The notes under the pieces: model-generated
Told to the model about the DNA's origin: nothing
Databases searched by the model: none
What the model saw: the letters and a program-made list of their open reading frames with translations, nothing else
Assembly (NCBI GenBank): GCA_021413565.1
Contig: JAIOQC010000003.1
Span: forward strand, 1 to 15,126
Reading direction: 5' to 3'
Source of the DNA: Candidatus Nomurabacteria bacterium
GTDB taxonomy: Bacteria; Patescibacteriota; Minisyncoccia; Phycocordibacterales; UBA9973
DNA: 15,126 bases
Part shown: in pieces, positions 7,965 through 14,116 of the stretch
Layout of the letters: each line of letters starts with the position of its first letter
Position numbering within the stretch: position 1 is the stretch's first letter
Translations under genes and position numbers: made by a program

Positions 7965-8510
7965 ATGAAGGCCAAAAAAGTAAAACCAATGAATACTTTA
8001 GAGCAAGCTGCTGTCCGTGCTACACAATGGCTGGGTTCTTCGGCTTCAATATTGATGCACACAGCATTTTTTGCAATTGCTTTTACTTTGTATTTCTGGG
8101 GAGTTGCTATCGACAAGATTCTATTAGTTGTCACAACTATCGTTTCTCTTGAAGCAATTTACTTATCTATCTTTATTCAAATGAGTATGAATATACAGGC
8201 TCGTCGATTGCTCGAAGTTGCTCAAGATGTCGAAGACATTCAAGAAAATGTTGAAGAAATTCAAGAAGACGTTGAGGGTATTGAGAAAGATGTGGAAGAG
8301 ATTCAAGAAGATGTCGAAGGAATTGAGAAAGATGTTGAAGAAATTCAGGAAGATGTCGACGAGATTCAGAAAGATGTCGAAGAAATCAACGAAGAAGAGG
8401 AAGAAATTTCAACTCACCGTTCCACAGAAGATGCAATGCTCAATCGTATCGAAGATACACTAAGTAAACTAATGAAAGAAATTGACGAACTAAAGAAAAA
8501 TCAAAAATAA
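7965..8510 (+). CDS. DUF1003-like membrane protein with long acidic coiled coil
   Basis: The 181-aa protein has two membrane helices (~27-47 and 52-72). The second ends in S-L-E-A-I-Y-L-S-I-F followed by a polar N-x-Q-A-R-R turn, reminiscent of DUF1003 and low-affinity iron-permease-like proteins. From ~84 to 178 it is an uninterrupted cytoplasmic coiled coil built of near-identical heptads alternating V-E-E-I-Q-E-D and V-E-G-I-E-K-D. The heptads are very acidic and will give a long rod. Function is unknown; a scaffold or membrane-tethered oligomer is plausible. It is transcribed alone and converges on tsaC, sharing a terminator. Heptad number may vary between strains because the DNA repeat is nearly exact. 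Confidence 0.8.
   Translation: MKAKKVKPMNTLEQAAVRATQWLGSSASILMHTAFFAIAFTLYFWGVAIDKILLVVTTIVSLEAIYLSIFIQMSMNIQARRLLEVAQDVEDIQENVEEIQEDVEGIEKDVEEIQEDVEGIEKDVEEIQEDVDEIQKDVEEINEEEEEISTHRSTEDAMLNRIEDTLSKLMKEIDELKKNQK
8235..8388 (+). repeat. 21/42-bp tandem repeat encoding heptads
   Basis: A 42-bp unit (two heptads, beginning ATTCAAGAAGA and then ATTGAGAAAGA) occurs about twice, followed by two or three more degenerate 21-bp units. The third codon positions differ between units, showing moderate age. It lies entirely inside the coiled-coil gene. Confidence 0.75.
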
Positions 8511-8532
8511 TCCACTTAAGTGGATTATTTTT
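8503..8532. terminator. Perfect 30-bp palindromic bidirectional terminator
   Basis: The palindrome has half-arm AAAAATAATCCACTT, flanked by A5 and T5, so both strands read a stem followed by T's. It overlaps the TAA of the plus-strand gene and abuts the TAG of tsaC. It serves both convergent genes. Confidence 0.9.
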
Positions 8533-9120
8533 CTATTTATAAATATCAACACTACCTTGTCTTAATATTTTTGGTTTTGAACCAAGCAATGAAACTAATG
8601 TGGACGGAGATTTATCATTTAATTTCCCGTCTATATATGCATCTACTTTATTCTTAAAATACATCTCGGCTTCCTTGACTGTACGAGCAGGTGCGAGCCC
8701 TTGAGGATTTGCTGATGGTGCTACCAGTGGACCAGTTTGCTGAAGTAAGTCATATAAATTGCGATTCTTCTTCCCTACCATACGAAAAGCAATTCCTCCT
8801 GTACCACGGTGTAAATATCGCCATTTCTCACTTGATGATGGCAAGACCACACTCACCGCCCCTGGCCAGATTTTCTTTAATAATAAATACCATTGATTTT
8901 CGGCTGTCATTTTTTGAACACCCAATTGCTCTAATTCTACAAGTGATGTTATAAGCACAATACAAGGTTTACCTTTCTCACGGCCTTTTATTTTATAAAT
9001 ACGCTCAACTGCTTTTTTTGAAGAAGCCCTACCAACAATGCCATACAATGTATCAGTTGGAATAATTACTACTCCATCTTTGTTTAGTATATCTGCAATT
9101 GTTTGCCATTGCGTTTTCAT
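8533..9120 (-). CDS. tsaC: L-threonylcarbamoyladenylate synthase (TsaC/Sua5/YrdC family)
   Basis: Makes threonylcarbamoyl-AMP from threonine, bicarbonate and ATP, the first step of the t6A modification at position 37 of ANN-decoding tRNAs. The 195 aa match a single YrdC domain with no Sua5 C-terminal extension. Motifs: PTDTLYG (21-27), K-I-K-G-R (43-47), K-P (51-52), WPG (85-87), PSAN (135-138), S-P-S-T-L-V (171-176) and R-Q-G (187-189). It begins one nucleotide after the phhB stop, so the pair is translationally coupled. Its partners TsaB, TsaD and TsaE are not in the window. Confidence 0.93.
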   Translation of the reverse strand: MKTQWQTIADILNKDGVVIIPTDTLYGIVGRASSKKAVERIYKIKGREKGKPCIVLITSLVELEQLGVQKMTAENQWYLLLKKIWPGAVSVVLPSSSEKWRYLHRGTGGIAFRMVGKKNRNLYDLLQQTGPLVAPSANPQGLAPARTVKEAEMYFKNKVDAYIDGKLNDKSPSTLVSLLGSKPKILRQGSVDIYK

Positions 9121-9121
9121 A

Positions 9122-9451
9122 TTATAATTCGTTTATTTTTGCAGCCATAATGAAATCATTTTGAGATAATCCATCAATAGCATGAGTAGATAAAACAACT
9201 TCAACAAACTTGTAGTCTATCAGATGAATATCAGGATGATGTTGCTCTACTTCTGCAATCTCGGCAACTTTATTTACAAAAGCCAATGCGCGCTTGAAAT
9301 CAGAAAAGATAAATTTCCGACTTATACTTTTTGAATCAAAGGCAAGAACCCAATCTTCTATATTCTTGAGCATTACTTCAGCCTCTATTCTATTGAGAGG
9401 TATTGTACTTCCTTCACAAGGAACGCACTTTTGTTTAGTTAAATCTGTCAT
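9122..9451 (-). CDS. phhB: Pterin-4a-carbinolamine dehydratase
   Basis: Family members dehydrate 4a-hydroxytetrahydrobiopterin to recycle the pterin cofactor. The 109-aa length is typical. The active-site signature is intact: E-Q-H-H-P-D (69-74), Tyr80, T-H (89-90), D-G-L-S (93-96) and N-D-F (98-100). An N-terminal C-x2-C (Cys9, Cys12) precedes E-G, as in many bacterial members. It is the first gene of the phhB-tsaC pair. No aromatic amino acid hydroxylase is visible nearby, so a moonlighting or alternative pterin role is possible. Confidence 0.92.
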   Translation of the reverse strand: MTDLTKQKCVPCEGSTIPLNRIEAEVMLKNIEDWVLAFDSKSISRKFIFSDFKRALAFVNKVAEIAEVEQHHPDIHLIDYKFVEVVLSTHAIDGLSQNDFIMAAKINEL

Positions 9452-9479
9452 ATGTAAATTACGCCAAAAACTATAGAGA

Positions 9480-9539
9480 TTAGAAGAGCCACTTAATGAT
9501 TACTACTACTATTATGATTATGAGTACTGTTCTTAACAT
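9480..9539 (-). CDS. Tiny hydrophobic peptide (19 aa), copy 1
   Basis: A 19-residue reading frame: M-L-R-T, then a run of Ile/Val/Leu, ending K-W-L-F before TAA. It is preceded by TGA-TATAAT with six nucleotides to the ATG, the same leaderless geometry as ychF, and by TTGAAT 17 nt further up. An ATG six bases upstream would give 21 aa. A related sequence follows at 9592-9669. Length and composition resemble type I toxin peptides of the Ibs class or single-pass microproteins. Function is unknown and expression unproven. Confidence 0.45.
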   Translation of the reverse strand: MLRTVLIIIIVVVIIKWLF

Positions 9540-9545
9540 GCTCAT

Positions 9546-9574
9546 ATTATATCAAAAAACACACGATTATTCAA
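9546..9574 (-). promoter_or_regulatory. Promoter for the tiny ORF and phhB-tsaC
   Basis: -35 TTGAAT (9569-9574), 17-nt spacer containing the TGA extension, -10 TATAAT (9546-9551). Predicted start is at 9539, which is the ATG of the tiny ORF. The same transcript would continue into phhB. Confidence 0.6.
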
Positions 9575-9591
9575 TCATGAATTTCCTTGTC

Positions 9592-9669
9592 TAGAAACTT
9601 ATATTGAAACCTCCGAAGAGAAGTTTTATTAATATGACAACTACTATGACAATAAGAATAGTTCGTAAA
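9592..9669 (-). pseudogene. Degenerate second copy of the tiny hydrophobic ORF
   Basis: Read from 9669 leftward the frame gives L-R-T-I-L-I-V-I-V-V-V-I-L-I-K-L-L-F and then a seven-residue tail before TAG. It matches copy 1 at 12 of 18 residues, with conservative changes elsewhere. The codon aligned with copy 1's ATG is TAT, preceded by an in-frame TAG, so there is no ordinary start. It is either a decayed duplicate or uses a non-standard initiator. Confidence 0.35.
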
Positions 9670-9674
9670 TACTA

Positions 9675-9702
9675 TTGACTTAATAACAAAAAATGGTAAT
9701 AT
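9675..9702 (+). promoter_or_regulatory. Promoter for the 254-aa orphan gene
   Basis: -35 TTGACT (9675-9680), 16-nt spacer ending in TGG, -10 TAATAT (9697-9702): an extended -10 promoter pointing rightwards. Predicted start is about 9709. A Shine-Dalgarno-like AGAGG follows at 9723-9727. Confidence 0.5.
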
Positions 9703-9741
9703 TTTGTAAAAATCACTCAATAGAGGTATGAAACATGGGCT

Positions 9742-10506
9742 ATGTACCTTTTAACAAATTGCCCAATTCTTTCACAATATAAACCATCCAAGATGATAGT
9801 ATTAAACTTTAAAGAAAACCCACCAGAATTCAGTGCTGCAAATTACGACGGCAATATGATTACACGAACAAAAGGTCCTTATCAGATTTTTGCAGAGCGT
9901 AAAAAATCAAAAGGAACAATTTTGTTGCACATAAGATGCTCTTGCGGTGATTCCCAATGTAAAAACAGTATAAGCCTTTATTACAATGGATTAAATCACT
10001 ACGCTGGTTCACGGAATATTGGTAATGATAAGCAAGTTGATATTCATCCTTCTCATAAAGAAGAAGGAAAAGCTTCCAACATTGTCTGGGATCCAACAGA
10101 AGAAAATATAGCTAGATTTGTTGAGTTTTCAGAAACTGCAAGAGAAGCAATTGCCTTCAAGCAAGAATTGCTAAAGGGATTGTTTGCGGAATTACAGATA
10201 AGGATCATAGGGTATGAAGAAATAGAAATAATTGTGCGAAAAGAAGATTCTGGAATACGCTTCATTCTTTTTAAAATCCCGCATGCTTTTCCTATCGTGC
10301 CATTGTTGTATAAAGCGAAAGGATATGATGAATGCTTAGGTGTTATCGCTACACTTCCGCCTGATACTGATACCAGTAAGATAAAAAATGAGTATGCCGA
10401 TACGGGAAATCTTTTTTTTGAACCCATTGTTACATGGGTAAAGTTATTAGGAGAACAGAATACGTTAAATCTTTATATTAGGAATGTATGGGTAATGCCA
10501 GAATAA
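9742..10506 (+). CDS. Orphan protein of unknown function with CxC-x4-C motif
   Basis: Not recognised. The 254-aa soluble protein has Cys66, Cys68 and Cys73 (C-S-C-G-D-S-Q-C) after His63, a possible metal site in the N-terminal half. The second half mixes strands and helices and ends in a hydrophobic segment (V-W-V-M-P-E). The start is uncertain. The ATG at 9742 is 14 nt past the AGAGG; an internal ATG at 9793 (residue 18) could be the true start. Two other ATGs (9728, 9735) begin frames of only 8 and 15 codons. It is a lone plus-strand gene among minus-strand genes with its own promoter and terminator, which suggests accessory acquisition. Confidence 0.72.
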   Translation: MYLLTNCPILSQYKPSKMIVLNFKENPPEFSAANYDGNMITRTKGPYQIFAERKKSKGTILLHIRCSCGDSQCKNSISLYYNGLNHYAGSRNIGNDKQVDIHPSHKEEGKASNIVWDPTEENIARFVEFSETAREAIAFKQELLKGLFAELQIRIIGYEEIEIIVRKEDSGIRFILFKIPHAFPIVPLLYKAKGYDECLGVIATLPPDTDTSKIKNEYADTGNLFFEPIVTWVKLLGEQNTLNLYIRNVWVMPE

Positions 10507-10513
10507 AATATCA

Positions 10514-10555
10514 AATGCTCCTTTCATCAATTAAATTGAAGAAAGGAGCATTTTT
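10514..10555. terminator. Long bidirectional terminator between the orphan gene and ychF
   Basis: Twelve-bp perfect arms AATGCTCCTTTC and GAAAGGAGCATT (10514-10525 and 10541-10552), with an inner TCAAT/ATTGA extension. A T-run follows on the plus strand. The minus-strand tail is less T-rich, so it mainly serves the plus-strand gene. Confidence 0.88.
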
Positions 10556-11625
10556 ATATCTTAAATTCAATCACATCCCCGTCTTTTACGATATATTCCT
10601 TCCCTTCTGTTCTCACCTTGCCTTTTGAGCGAGCCTCACCATAACTACCAGCATCGAGTAAGTCGCTCCAGTACACTACTTCTGCACGAATAAATTTATC
10701 TTTGAAATCTGTGTGTAATTGTCCATGCACGAGTTTCTTCCACCCCTGTTGTGAAATATGTATCAAGCCCGAGAAGTTTATAACACCCACCGATTAAATC
10801 ATTGATACCATCATGTTCACCACCGAGTTCCTTGCGGAAAATTTCTTTTTCTTCTCCTTCGAAATCTTTGAGTTCGTCTTCAATCTTCGCATCAATTAAA
10901 ATAAATTGTGAACCACCTGCAATAATCTCATCAGTCATTTCTTTGAAATATTCTGGCTTCTCTTCATCAAGATTTTTTGAGCCTGCTTTTTTATTCAAAC
11001 CATAAATCATTGGCTTACTAGTTAGCAAATTCAATTGTCGCACTTTCTTTTGTTCTTCTTCAGTGAAATCTATACTATTGGCAAGTTTGCCAAGTTCCAA
11101 AACTTTCTCAATGCGATTGAGAATACTTTCTTCGAGAATTGCTTCTTTATCACCTTTTCTTATGTCTTTTTGAATATTATTCAATCTCTTTGTGACTGTT
11201 TCAAAATCAGCCAATATCAGTTCCAGATTAATAACAGCAATATCTCTTATTGGGTCAACGCTACCATACACATGAGCGATTTCTTTGTCACCACCAGTTA
11301 ATGGAAAAAGTCTAACCATATGTAGTATCGCATCAGTCTCACGAATATTTGCTAGGAATTTATTACCCAATCCTTCACCTTTACTTGCACCTTCCACAAG
11401 CCCTGCAATGTCTACAAATTCAACAGCCGCAGGGATAGTTCTATTTGTTTTAGAAAATTCAGCGAGTTTATACAGTCTTTCATCAGGCACAGCAACAATA
11501 CCGACAGATGGGTCTATCGTACAGAATGGGTAATTCTCAGCCGGAACACACTTTTTCGTAAGCGCATTAAACAGCGTCGACTTCCCGACATTTGGCAAAC
11601 CTACAATCCCAATAGATAATGACAT
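10554..11625 (-). pseudogene. ychF: YchF/OLA1-type P-loop ATPase, frameshifted
   Basis: A nearly universal ribosome-associated TRAFAC nucleotidase. The first frame (11625 to 10696, 309 aa) has the P-loop G-L-P-N-V-G-K-S-T (9-17), D-I-A-G-L-V-E-G-A (72-80), the coiled-coil insert and the start of the TGS domain up to R-A-W-T-I. The G4-equivalent, N-x-x-E in most YchF proteins, reads N-K-K-A (211-214). The rest of the TGS domain (H-T-D-F to the C-terminal D-G-D-V-I-E-F-K-I) continues in another frame. Only one nucleotide separates the two where about 39 nt (the x-G-x-x-A-P-x-A-A-x-x segment) are expected, so ~38 nt are missing near 10716. It is either a real deletion or an assembly error. The start has an extended -10 directly upstream. 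Confidence 0.88.
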
Positions 11626-11631
11626 CCGTCT

Positions 11632-11640
11632 AATATAGCA
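11632..11640 (-). promoter_or_regulatory. Extended -10 giving a leaderless ychF transcript
   Basis: TGC-TATATT followed by exactly six nucleotides and the ATG at 11625, so the predicted +1 is the A of the start codon. There is no Shine-Dalgarno. The hexamer matches TATAAT at 5 of 6 positions. Confidence 0.55.
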
Positions 11641-11695
11641 GAAATATGCTGATTTTCAAAGATAAAAAAGTTACTTTAAATAAATTAAACATAAA

Positions 11696-12148
11696 TTATT
11701 TTATATTAAACTCTTTTGCTATACATTCAAAAGTCCCGTCTTTCATAAAAAATACAAAGTGATTAAAGTTCTCTTTTTCTTTATACTGACCATTAAGAAC
11801 CTTTGTTCCATTTCCTAATAAGTTGTTTTTCCAATCTACTCCTGTTACTTTATAAAAGGCATCGAAATCTAAATCAGGAAATGCTTTTTTAGAATAAATA
11901 CTATCATTATTTATTTTAGGATCAGCACCAAACAGATAAAAACCTTCGTCATTTGGAGATCCTATTCGATAAATCAAACAGTCTACAAATTCAATTTTTG
12001 CTATTTTAAAATTTTTGAAATCATAATCATTAAGCTCGTGAGATTCAAAACTAAGTAAGAGATTTGAATTAAGAACCTCTATTACAGGCATGGCCGTATT
12101 TGGATCTGGTTTAAAAGGTAAGTCAATTTTTTTAAAATCTATTTGCAT
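11696..12148 (-). CDS. Hypothetical 150-aa protein
   Basis: Not recognised. It is a soluble, acidic-to-neutral protein with no membrane segment or signal peptide. Its second half has a strand-rich pattern (Y-K-V-T-G-V-D-W, then H-F-V-F-F-M-K-D-G-T-F-E-C-I-A) suggesting a small beta-rich domain. It lies 70 nt upstream of ychF, which has its own promoter, and 126 nt downstream of the HD gene. That 126-nt gap holds an 8-bp palindrome CTTTAAAG beside AAAGGAGG but no clear terminator. Codon use resembles neighbouring genes. Confidence 0.65.
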   Translation of the reverse strand: MQIDFKKIDLPFKPDPNTAMPVIEVLNSNLLLSFESHELNDYDFKNFKIAKIEFVDCLIYRIGSPNDEGFYLFGADPKINNDSIYSKKAFPDLDFDAFYKVTGVDWKNNLLGNGTKVLNGQYKEKENFNHFVFFMKDGTFECIAKEFNIK

Positions 12149-12274
12149 TTCTTATTTTTACCACAAAAAGCATCTTAAATCTATATATACTTACTCGATC
12201 TAAACCCATAATCCACCACACTCTTTAAAGGAGGAGGACTCTTTCTCTGGTATTTGAATATTGTTATAGACCTT

Positions 12275-13156
12275 TTAATTAATTCCAGCTGATAGTATGG
12301 CAAGAGTATTTTTTTCACACCTTGGACATACGTTGTCTTCTGTTAGGACATTATACTGTTCCATTTTGCCATGTAGTTCACATACAACTCCAGCATCATT
12401 AACAGTATTTAAGTCTATGTTGAAGCCCATTCTATGCTCTTTGCAGAAGAAAAAAGTACAATTAGGAAACTTAAATTCCACAAGAAAACCACAACCTTCT
12501 TCATCTTCACAAGCTACATATACTATTCGTCGTATCTTTAATACTTCTGGGCTTAGATAAAATTCAACTTCTTCTTCCATTTCTGCTATACTTTTTATCC
12601 CCTCTAGTATATTTTCTAGATCATTGACCAAAGGACTTTCAGACCATTTCTTAAGAAGAGCATCAATTGATTCCATGTACCCTTTTAAAATTCTCTCTTT
12701 TGGGGCATTGAACCTCTTGAATGTCTCCTTTCCTTCTTTTTTATAATCATCAAGGAGCTCAGAAGTGTTCGCAATAATATCTGCTGATTTCAGTAATAGA
12801 GAATCGTTTGAGAAAGTTTTAATATGTTCTAGTGCCTCAGCCTTTCTTTCTTCCCAAGATAGAGATTTGTCTTGCTCGGTTACACTTATGACCAAATCAG
12901 ATACATTCTGACCAAACTCTTCGGCTATCATTTCTTTGGTAACCTTTTTTCCCTCAATGCTGTCCTCTATGGTGTCATGCAGTATTCCGGCTACTATAAC
13001 GTCCTCATTCGCCCCTGCAGAGGCCAGTATGAGCCCTAACGCTAGGGGATGTGTGATATACGGCACGTCTTTACCCTTTCTCTTTTGTTTCTGGTCTATT
13101 TCGTGAGTTTGTATTGCGAATTGAATTGCGTTTTGTATTTTTTGTGTATAAATCAT
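12275..13156 (-). CDS. HD-domain hydrolase (SpoT/MESH1-like) with Cys-rich C-terminus
   Basis: Residues 1-~175 form an HD_4-type domain like the (p)ppGpp hydrolase half of RelA/SpoT: Y-I-T-H (33-36), H-D (60-61) followed by E64-D65, and K-S-A-D-I-I-A-N (123-130), supplying H36, H60, D61 and D126 for metal binding. There is no synthetase domain, so it would be a hydrolase only. Residues ~196-293 form a separate domain with Cys216, 222, 233, 238, 259, 277 and 280 plus nearby His, including C-P-R-C, which suggests zinc binding. This pairing is unfamiliar. Likely substrates are alarmones or other nucleotides, but this is inferred. A TATAAT nine nucleotides before the ATG suggests a near-leaderless transcript. 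Confidence 0.8.
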   Translation of the reverse strand: MIYTQKIQNAIQFAIQTHEIDQKQKRKGKDVPYITHPLALGLILASAGANEDVIVAGILHDTIEDSIEGKKVTKEMIAEEFGQNVSDLVISVTEQDKSLSWEERKAEALEHIKTFSNDSLLLKSADIIANTSELLDDYKKEGKETFKRFNAPKERILKGYMESIDALLKKWSESPLVNDLENILEGIKSIAEMEEEVEFYLSPEVLKIRRIVYVACEDEEGCGFLVEFKFPNCTFFFCKEHRMGFNIDLNTVNDAGVVCELHGKMEQYNVLTEDNVCPRCEKNTLAILSAGIN

Positions 13157-13165
13157 ATTAATTTA

Positions 13166-13171
13166 ATTATA
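13166..13171 (-). promoter_or_regulatory. -10 element of the HD gene
   Basis: A perfect TATAAT ends nine nucleotides before the ATG at 13156, predicting a ~3-nt leader. There is no recognisable -35. Its presence allows the HD gene to be expressed even if the upstream RNA terminates. Confidence 0.4.
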
Positions 13172-13189
13172 ACTATTAATACTCTTAAC

Positions 13190-13209
13190 GCCCTAGTTGC
13201 AGACTAGGC
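13190..13209 (-). other. Stem-loop between the structured RNA and the HD gene
   Basis: CCTAGT and ACTAGG (6 bp) with loop TTGCA on the plus strand. On the minus strand its 3' half is followed by GGGCGTTAAGAG, which echoes AACTAGCGTTAAAG further up in the RNA. Not T-rich afterwards, so not a terminator. Confidence 0.5.
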
Positions 13210-13213
13210 AAAC

Positions 13214-13275
13214 AAAAAAGCGACTAAGAGATTTACACCAGTACGACATACTGATAGAAATCTCCCAACCGCTTT
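13214..13275 (-). terminator. Long hairpin terminator of the structured RNA
   Basis: Nested stems AAAGCG/CGCTTT, GAGATTT/AAATCTC and CAGTA/TACTG separated by symmetric internal loops of 5/5 and 4/4 nt, with a TGTCG loop, ending in TTTTTT on the minus strand. It shuts off transcripts starting near 13400, or acts as an attenuator for the HD gene. Confidence 0.7.
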
Positions 13276-13400
13276 AACGCTAGTTAGTCATTTATAACTT
13301 GTGGCTCATCGCAGATTTCCCAACTTGCCTACCTATTTAAAGGAGATATAAACGGTCCGATTTGCTTGCTCGGACTACAATGTTTTTAATAAAGAACTAT
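13214..13400 (-). ncRNA. Candidate structured RNA (independent ncRNA or leader of the HD gene)
   Basis: A roughly 187-nt non-coding transcript is predicted from the extended -10 at 13407-13415 to the T-run at 13214-13219. It is visibly richer in G+C and stems than surrounding intergenic DNA. Elements: stem GTCCGA/TCGGAC (13355-13375), C-C-T/A-G-G stem around AAATA, a middle region with GTTGGGAAATCTGCG repeated later as GTTGGGAGATTTC, then the terminator hairpin. A GACTAA at 13284-13289 can pair with TTAGTC in the terminator's 3' side, offering an alternative fold. It shows no match that I recognise to tmRNA, RNase P, SRP, T-box or common riboswitch cores. Identity is unknown. Confidence 0.5.
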
Positions 13401-13406
13401 GTTAGT

Positions 13407-13415
13407 ATTATAGCA
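13407..13415 (-). promoter_or_regulatory. Extended -10 promoter of the structured RNA
   Basis: TGC-TATAAT, a perfect extended -10, ends 18 nt after the stop of the 168-aa gene. No usable -35 is seen (TTTACA lies only 13 nt up). Predicted start is about 13400. Confidence 0.6.
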
Positions 13416-13432
13416 TAAATTTTATTGTAAAG

Positions 13433-13939
13433 CTACGTTGTTTTATTAGAAACTAACCCAGAAAATATGCCCGCCAAAGATAGCTTTTCTTCTACCTGCA
13501 TCTTATCAACTAGATCTTTTATGAGTGCTTCGTTTTCCAAAGCAACCCCACTAGAAATACTAAAACCTGTTGATTTGTTGGTTATATAGGAAGAAACGAC
13601 AAATCCTTTTGCGTCGCACAATTCTTTATTGAATTGTATCCAGCTTTTAGCGACCCCGAGTGCAGTTTCATAATTTGAGGACAATTTACTTTCTGTATTT
13701 TCTATTCTTAAATTACTATCCTCTTTTTTCCTCTGGATTGCAACATGCAACTTCAGCACTGTGTGAAAATAAGCAAGACGATGCCAATGACCAGCAACCA
13801 TTCTGTCATACTCATACTTGTTTATTTCTATTGCTACATTGTCAACTTGGTAAAAATACCTACCATAATATTCTATTACTTCTGCAAAATATCTAAAATC
13901 ATTATTCAACGAGACAACTGCTGTTTTTTCTACCTTCAT
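13433..13939 (-). CDS. Unknown 168-aa protein under SAM-I riboswitch control
   Basis: I do not recognise the family. The protein is soluble, with no membrane segment, and appears mainly helical in the middle (residues ~45-110, rich in Tyr/His near G-H-W-H-R-L-A-Y) and C-terminal third. It is preceded by a SAM-I aptamer and terminator, so it should be made when S-adenosylmethionine is scarce. The ATG lies 4 nt after the terminator T-run. AGAGGA in the terminator's 3' arm is the only Shine-Dalgarno candidate and would be masked by the hairpin. SAM-I switches normally govern methionine/SAM synthesis or transport genes, which this is not. It is downstream of a type III restriction locus. Confidence 0.78.
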   Translation of the reverse strand: MKVEKTAVVSLNNDFRYFAEVIEYYGRYFYQVDNVAIEINKYEYDRMVAGHWHRLAYFHTVLKLHVAIQRKKEDSNLRIENTESKLSSNYETALGVAKSWIQFNKELCDAKGFVVSSYITNKSTGFSISSGVALENEALIKDLVDKMQVEEKLSLAGIFSGLVSNKTT

Positions 13940-13943
13940 AAAT

Positions 13944-13967
13944 AAAAAATTCCTCTAATAAGAGGAA
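13944..13967 (-). terminator. Riboswitch expression platform: terminator
   Basis: TTCCTCT/AGAGGAA, a perfect 7-bp stem with loop TATT, followed by six T's. Its 5' arm overlaps the 3' arm of the antiterminator. Confidence 0.88.
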
Positions 13968-14005
13968 AGATTTTTTGTGTGGACTAGACACAAACACATC
14001 TTTCC
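13964..14005 (-). promoter_or_regulatory. Riboswitch antiterminator
   Basis: GGAAAGAT (14005-13998) is perfectly complementary to ATCTTTCC (13971-13964), with further GTTTGTG/CACACAAA pairing inside. The first half is the 3' strand of aptamer helix P1; the second is the 5' part of the terminator. Pairing therefore excludes both, the standard SAM-I OFF-switch logic. Confidence 0.85.
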
Positions 14006-14100
14006 TGACACTTTCGTGTCTGGTTGGATTTAGCACCTTACAATTGCAGGTTGCTGTGGGGTCATCGAGCCAATTCTCTACCACCACTCTTGATCAAACT
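13995..14100 (-). ncRNA. SAM-I (S-box) riboswitch aptamer
   Basis: Conserved SAM-I elements occur in order: ATCAAGAG at the start, GGTGG, the kink-turn CGATGA, AGCAACC, P3 ACCT/AGGT, GGTGCTAAATCC, P4 GACAC/GTGTC capped by a GAAA tetraloop, and terminal GGAAAGAT. Loop TTGG of P2 can pair with CCAA after P3, the expected pseudoknot. P1 appears short (ATC/GAT) with mismatches beyond, which is unusual. It binds S-adenosylmethionine and, when bound, favours the downstream terminator. Confidence 0.95.
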
Positions 14101-14116
14101 ATTCAGTTGTAAATAC

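Noticed and set aside
8218..8463. Regular 21/42-bp repeats that could suggest a CRISPR array, and an overlapping basic reading frame in another frame
   Set aside because: The repeats are contiguous without spacers and translate as clean coiled-coil heptads in the main frame; the basic frame is its shadow.
10554..10790. Separate 78-codon gene with a TGS-like domain
   Set aside because: It is the out-of-frame C-terminus of ychF, continuous with the upstream frame by homology.
12226..12240. Perfect AAAGGAGG Shine-Dalgarno on the plus strand
   Set aside because: No ATG or GTG frame of useful length follows; the nearest TTG frame is about 12 codons.
13190..13400. tmRNA, RNase P RNA, T-box, group I intron or integron attC in the structured intergenic region
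   Set aside because: The diagnostic cores (tRNA-like ends, GAGGAAAGTCC, GGGTGGNACCGCG, intron P/Q/R/S set, RYYYAAC..GTTRRRY pair) were not found; only loose resemblances.
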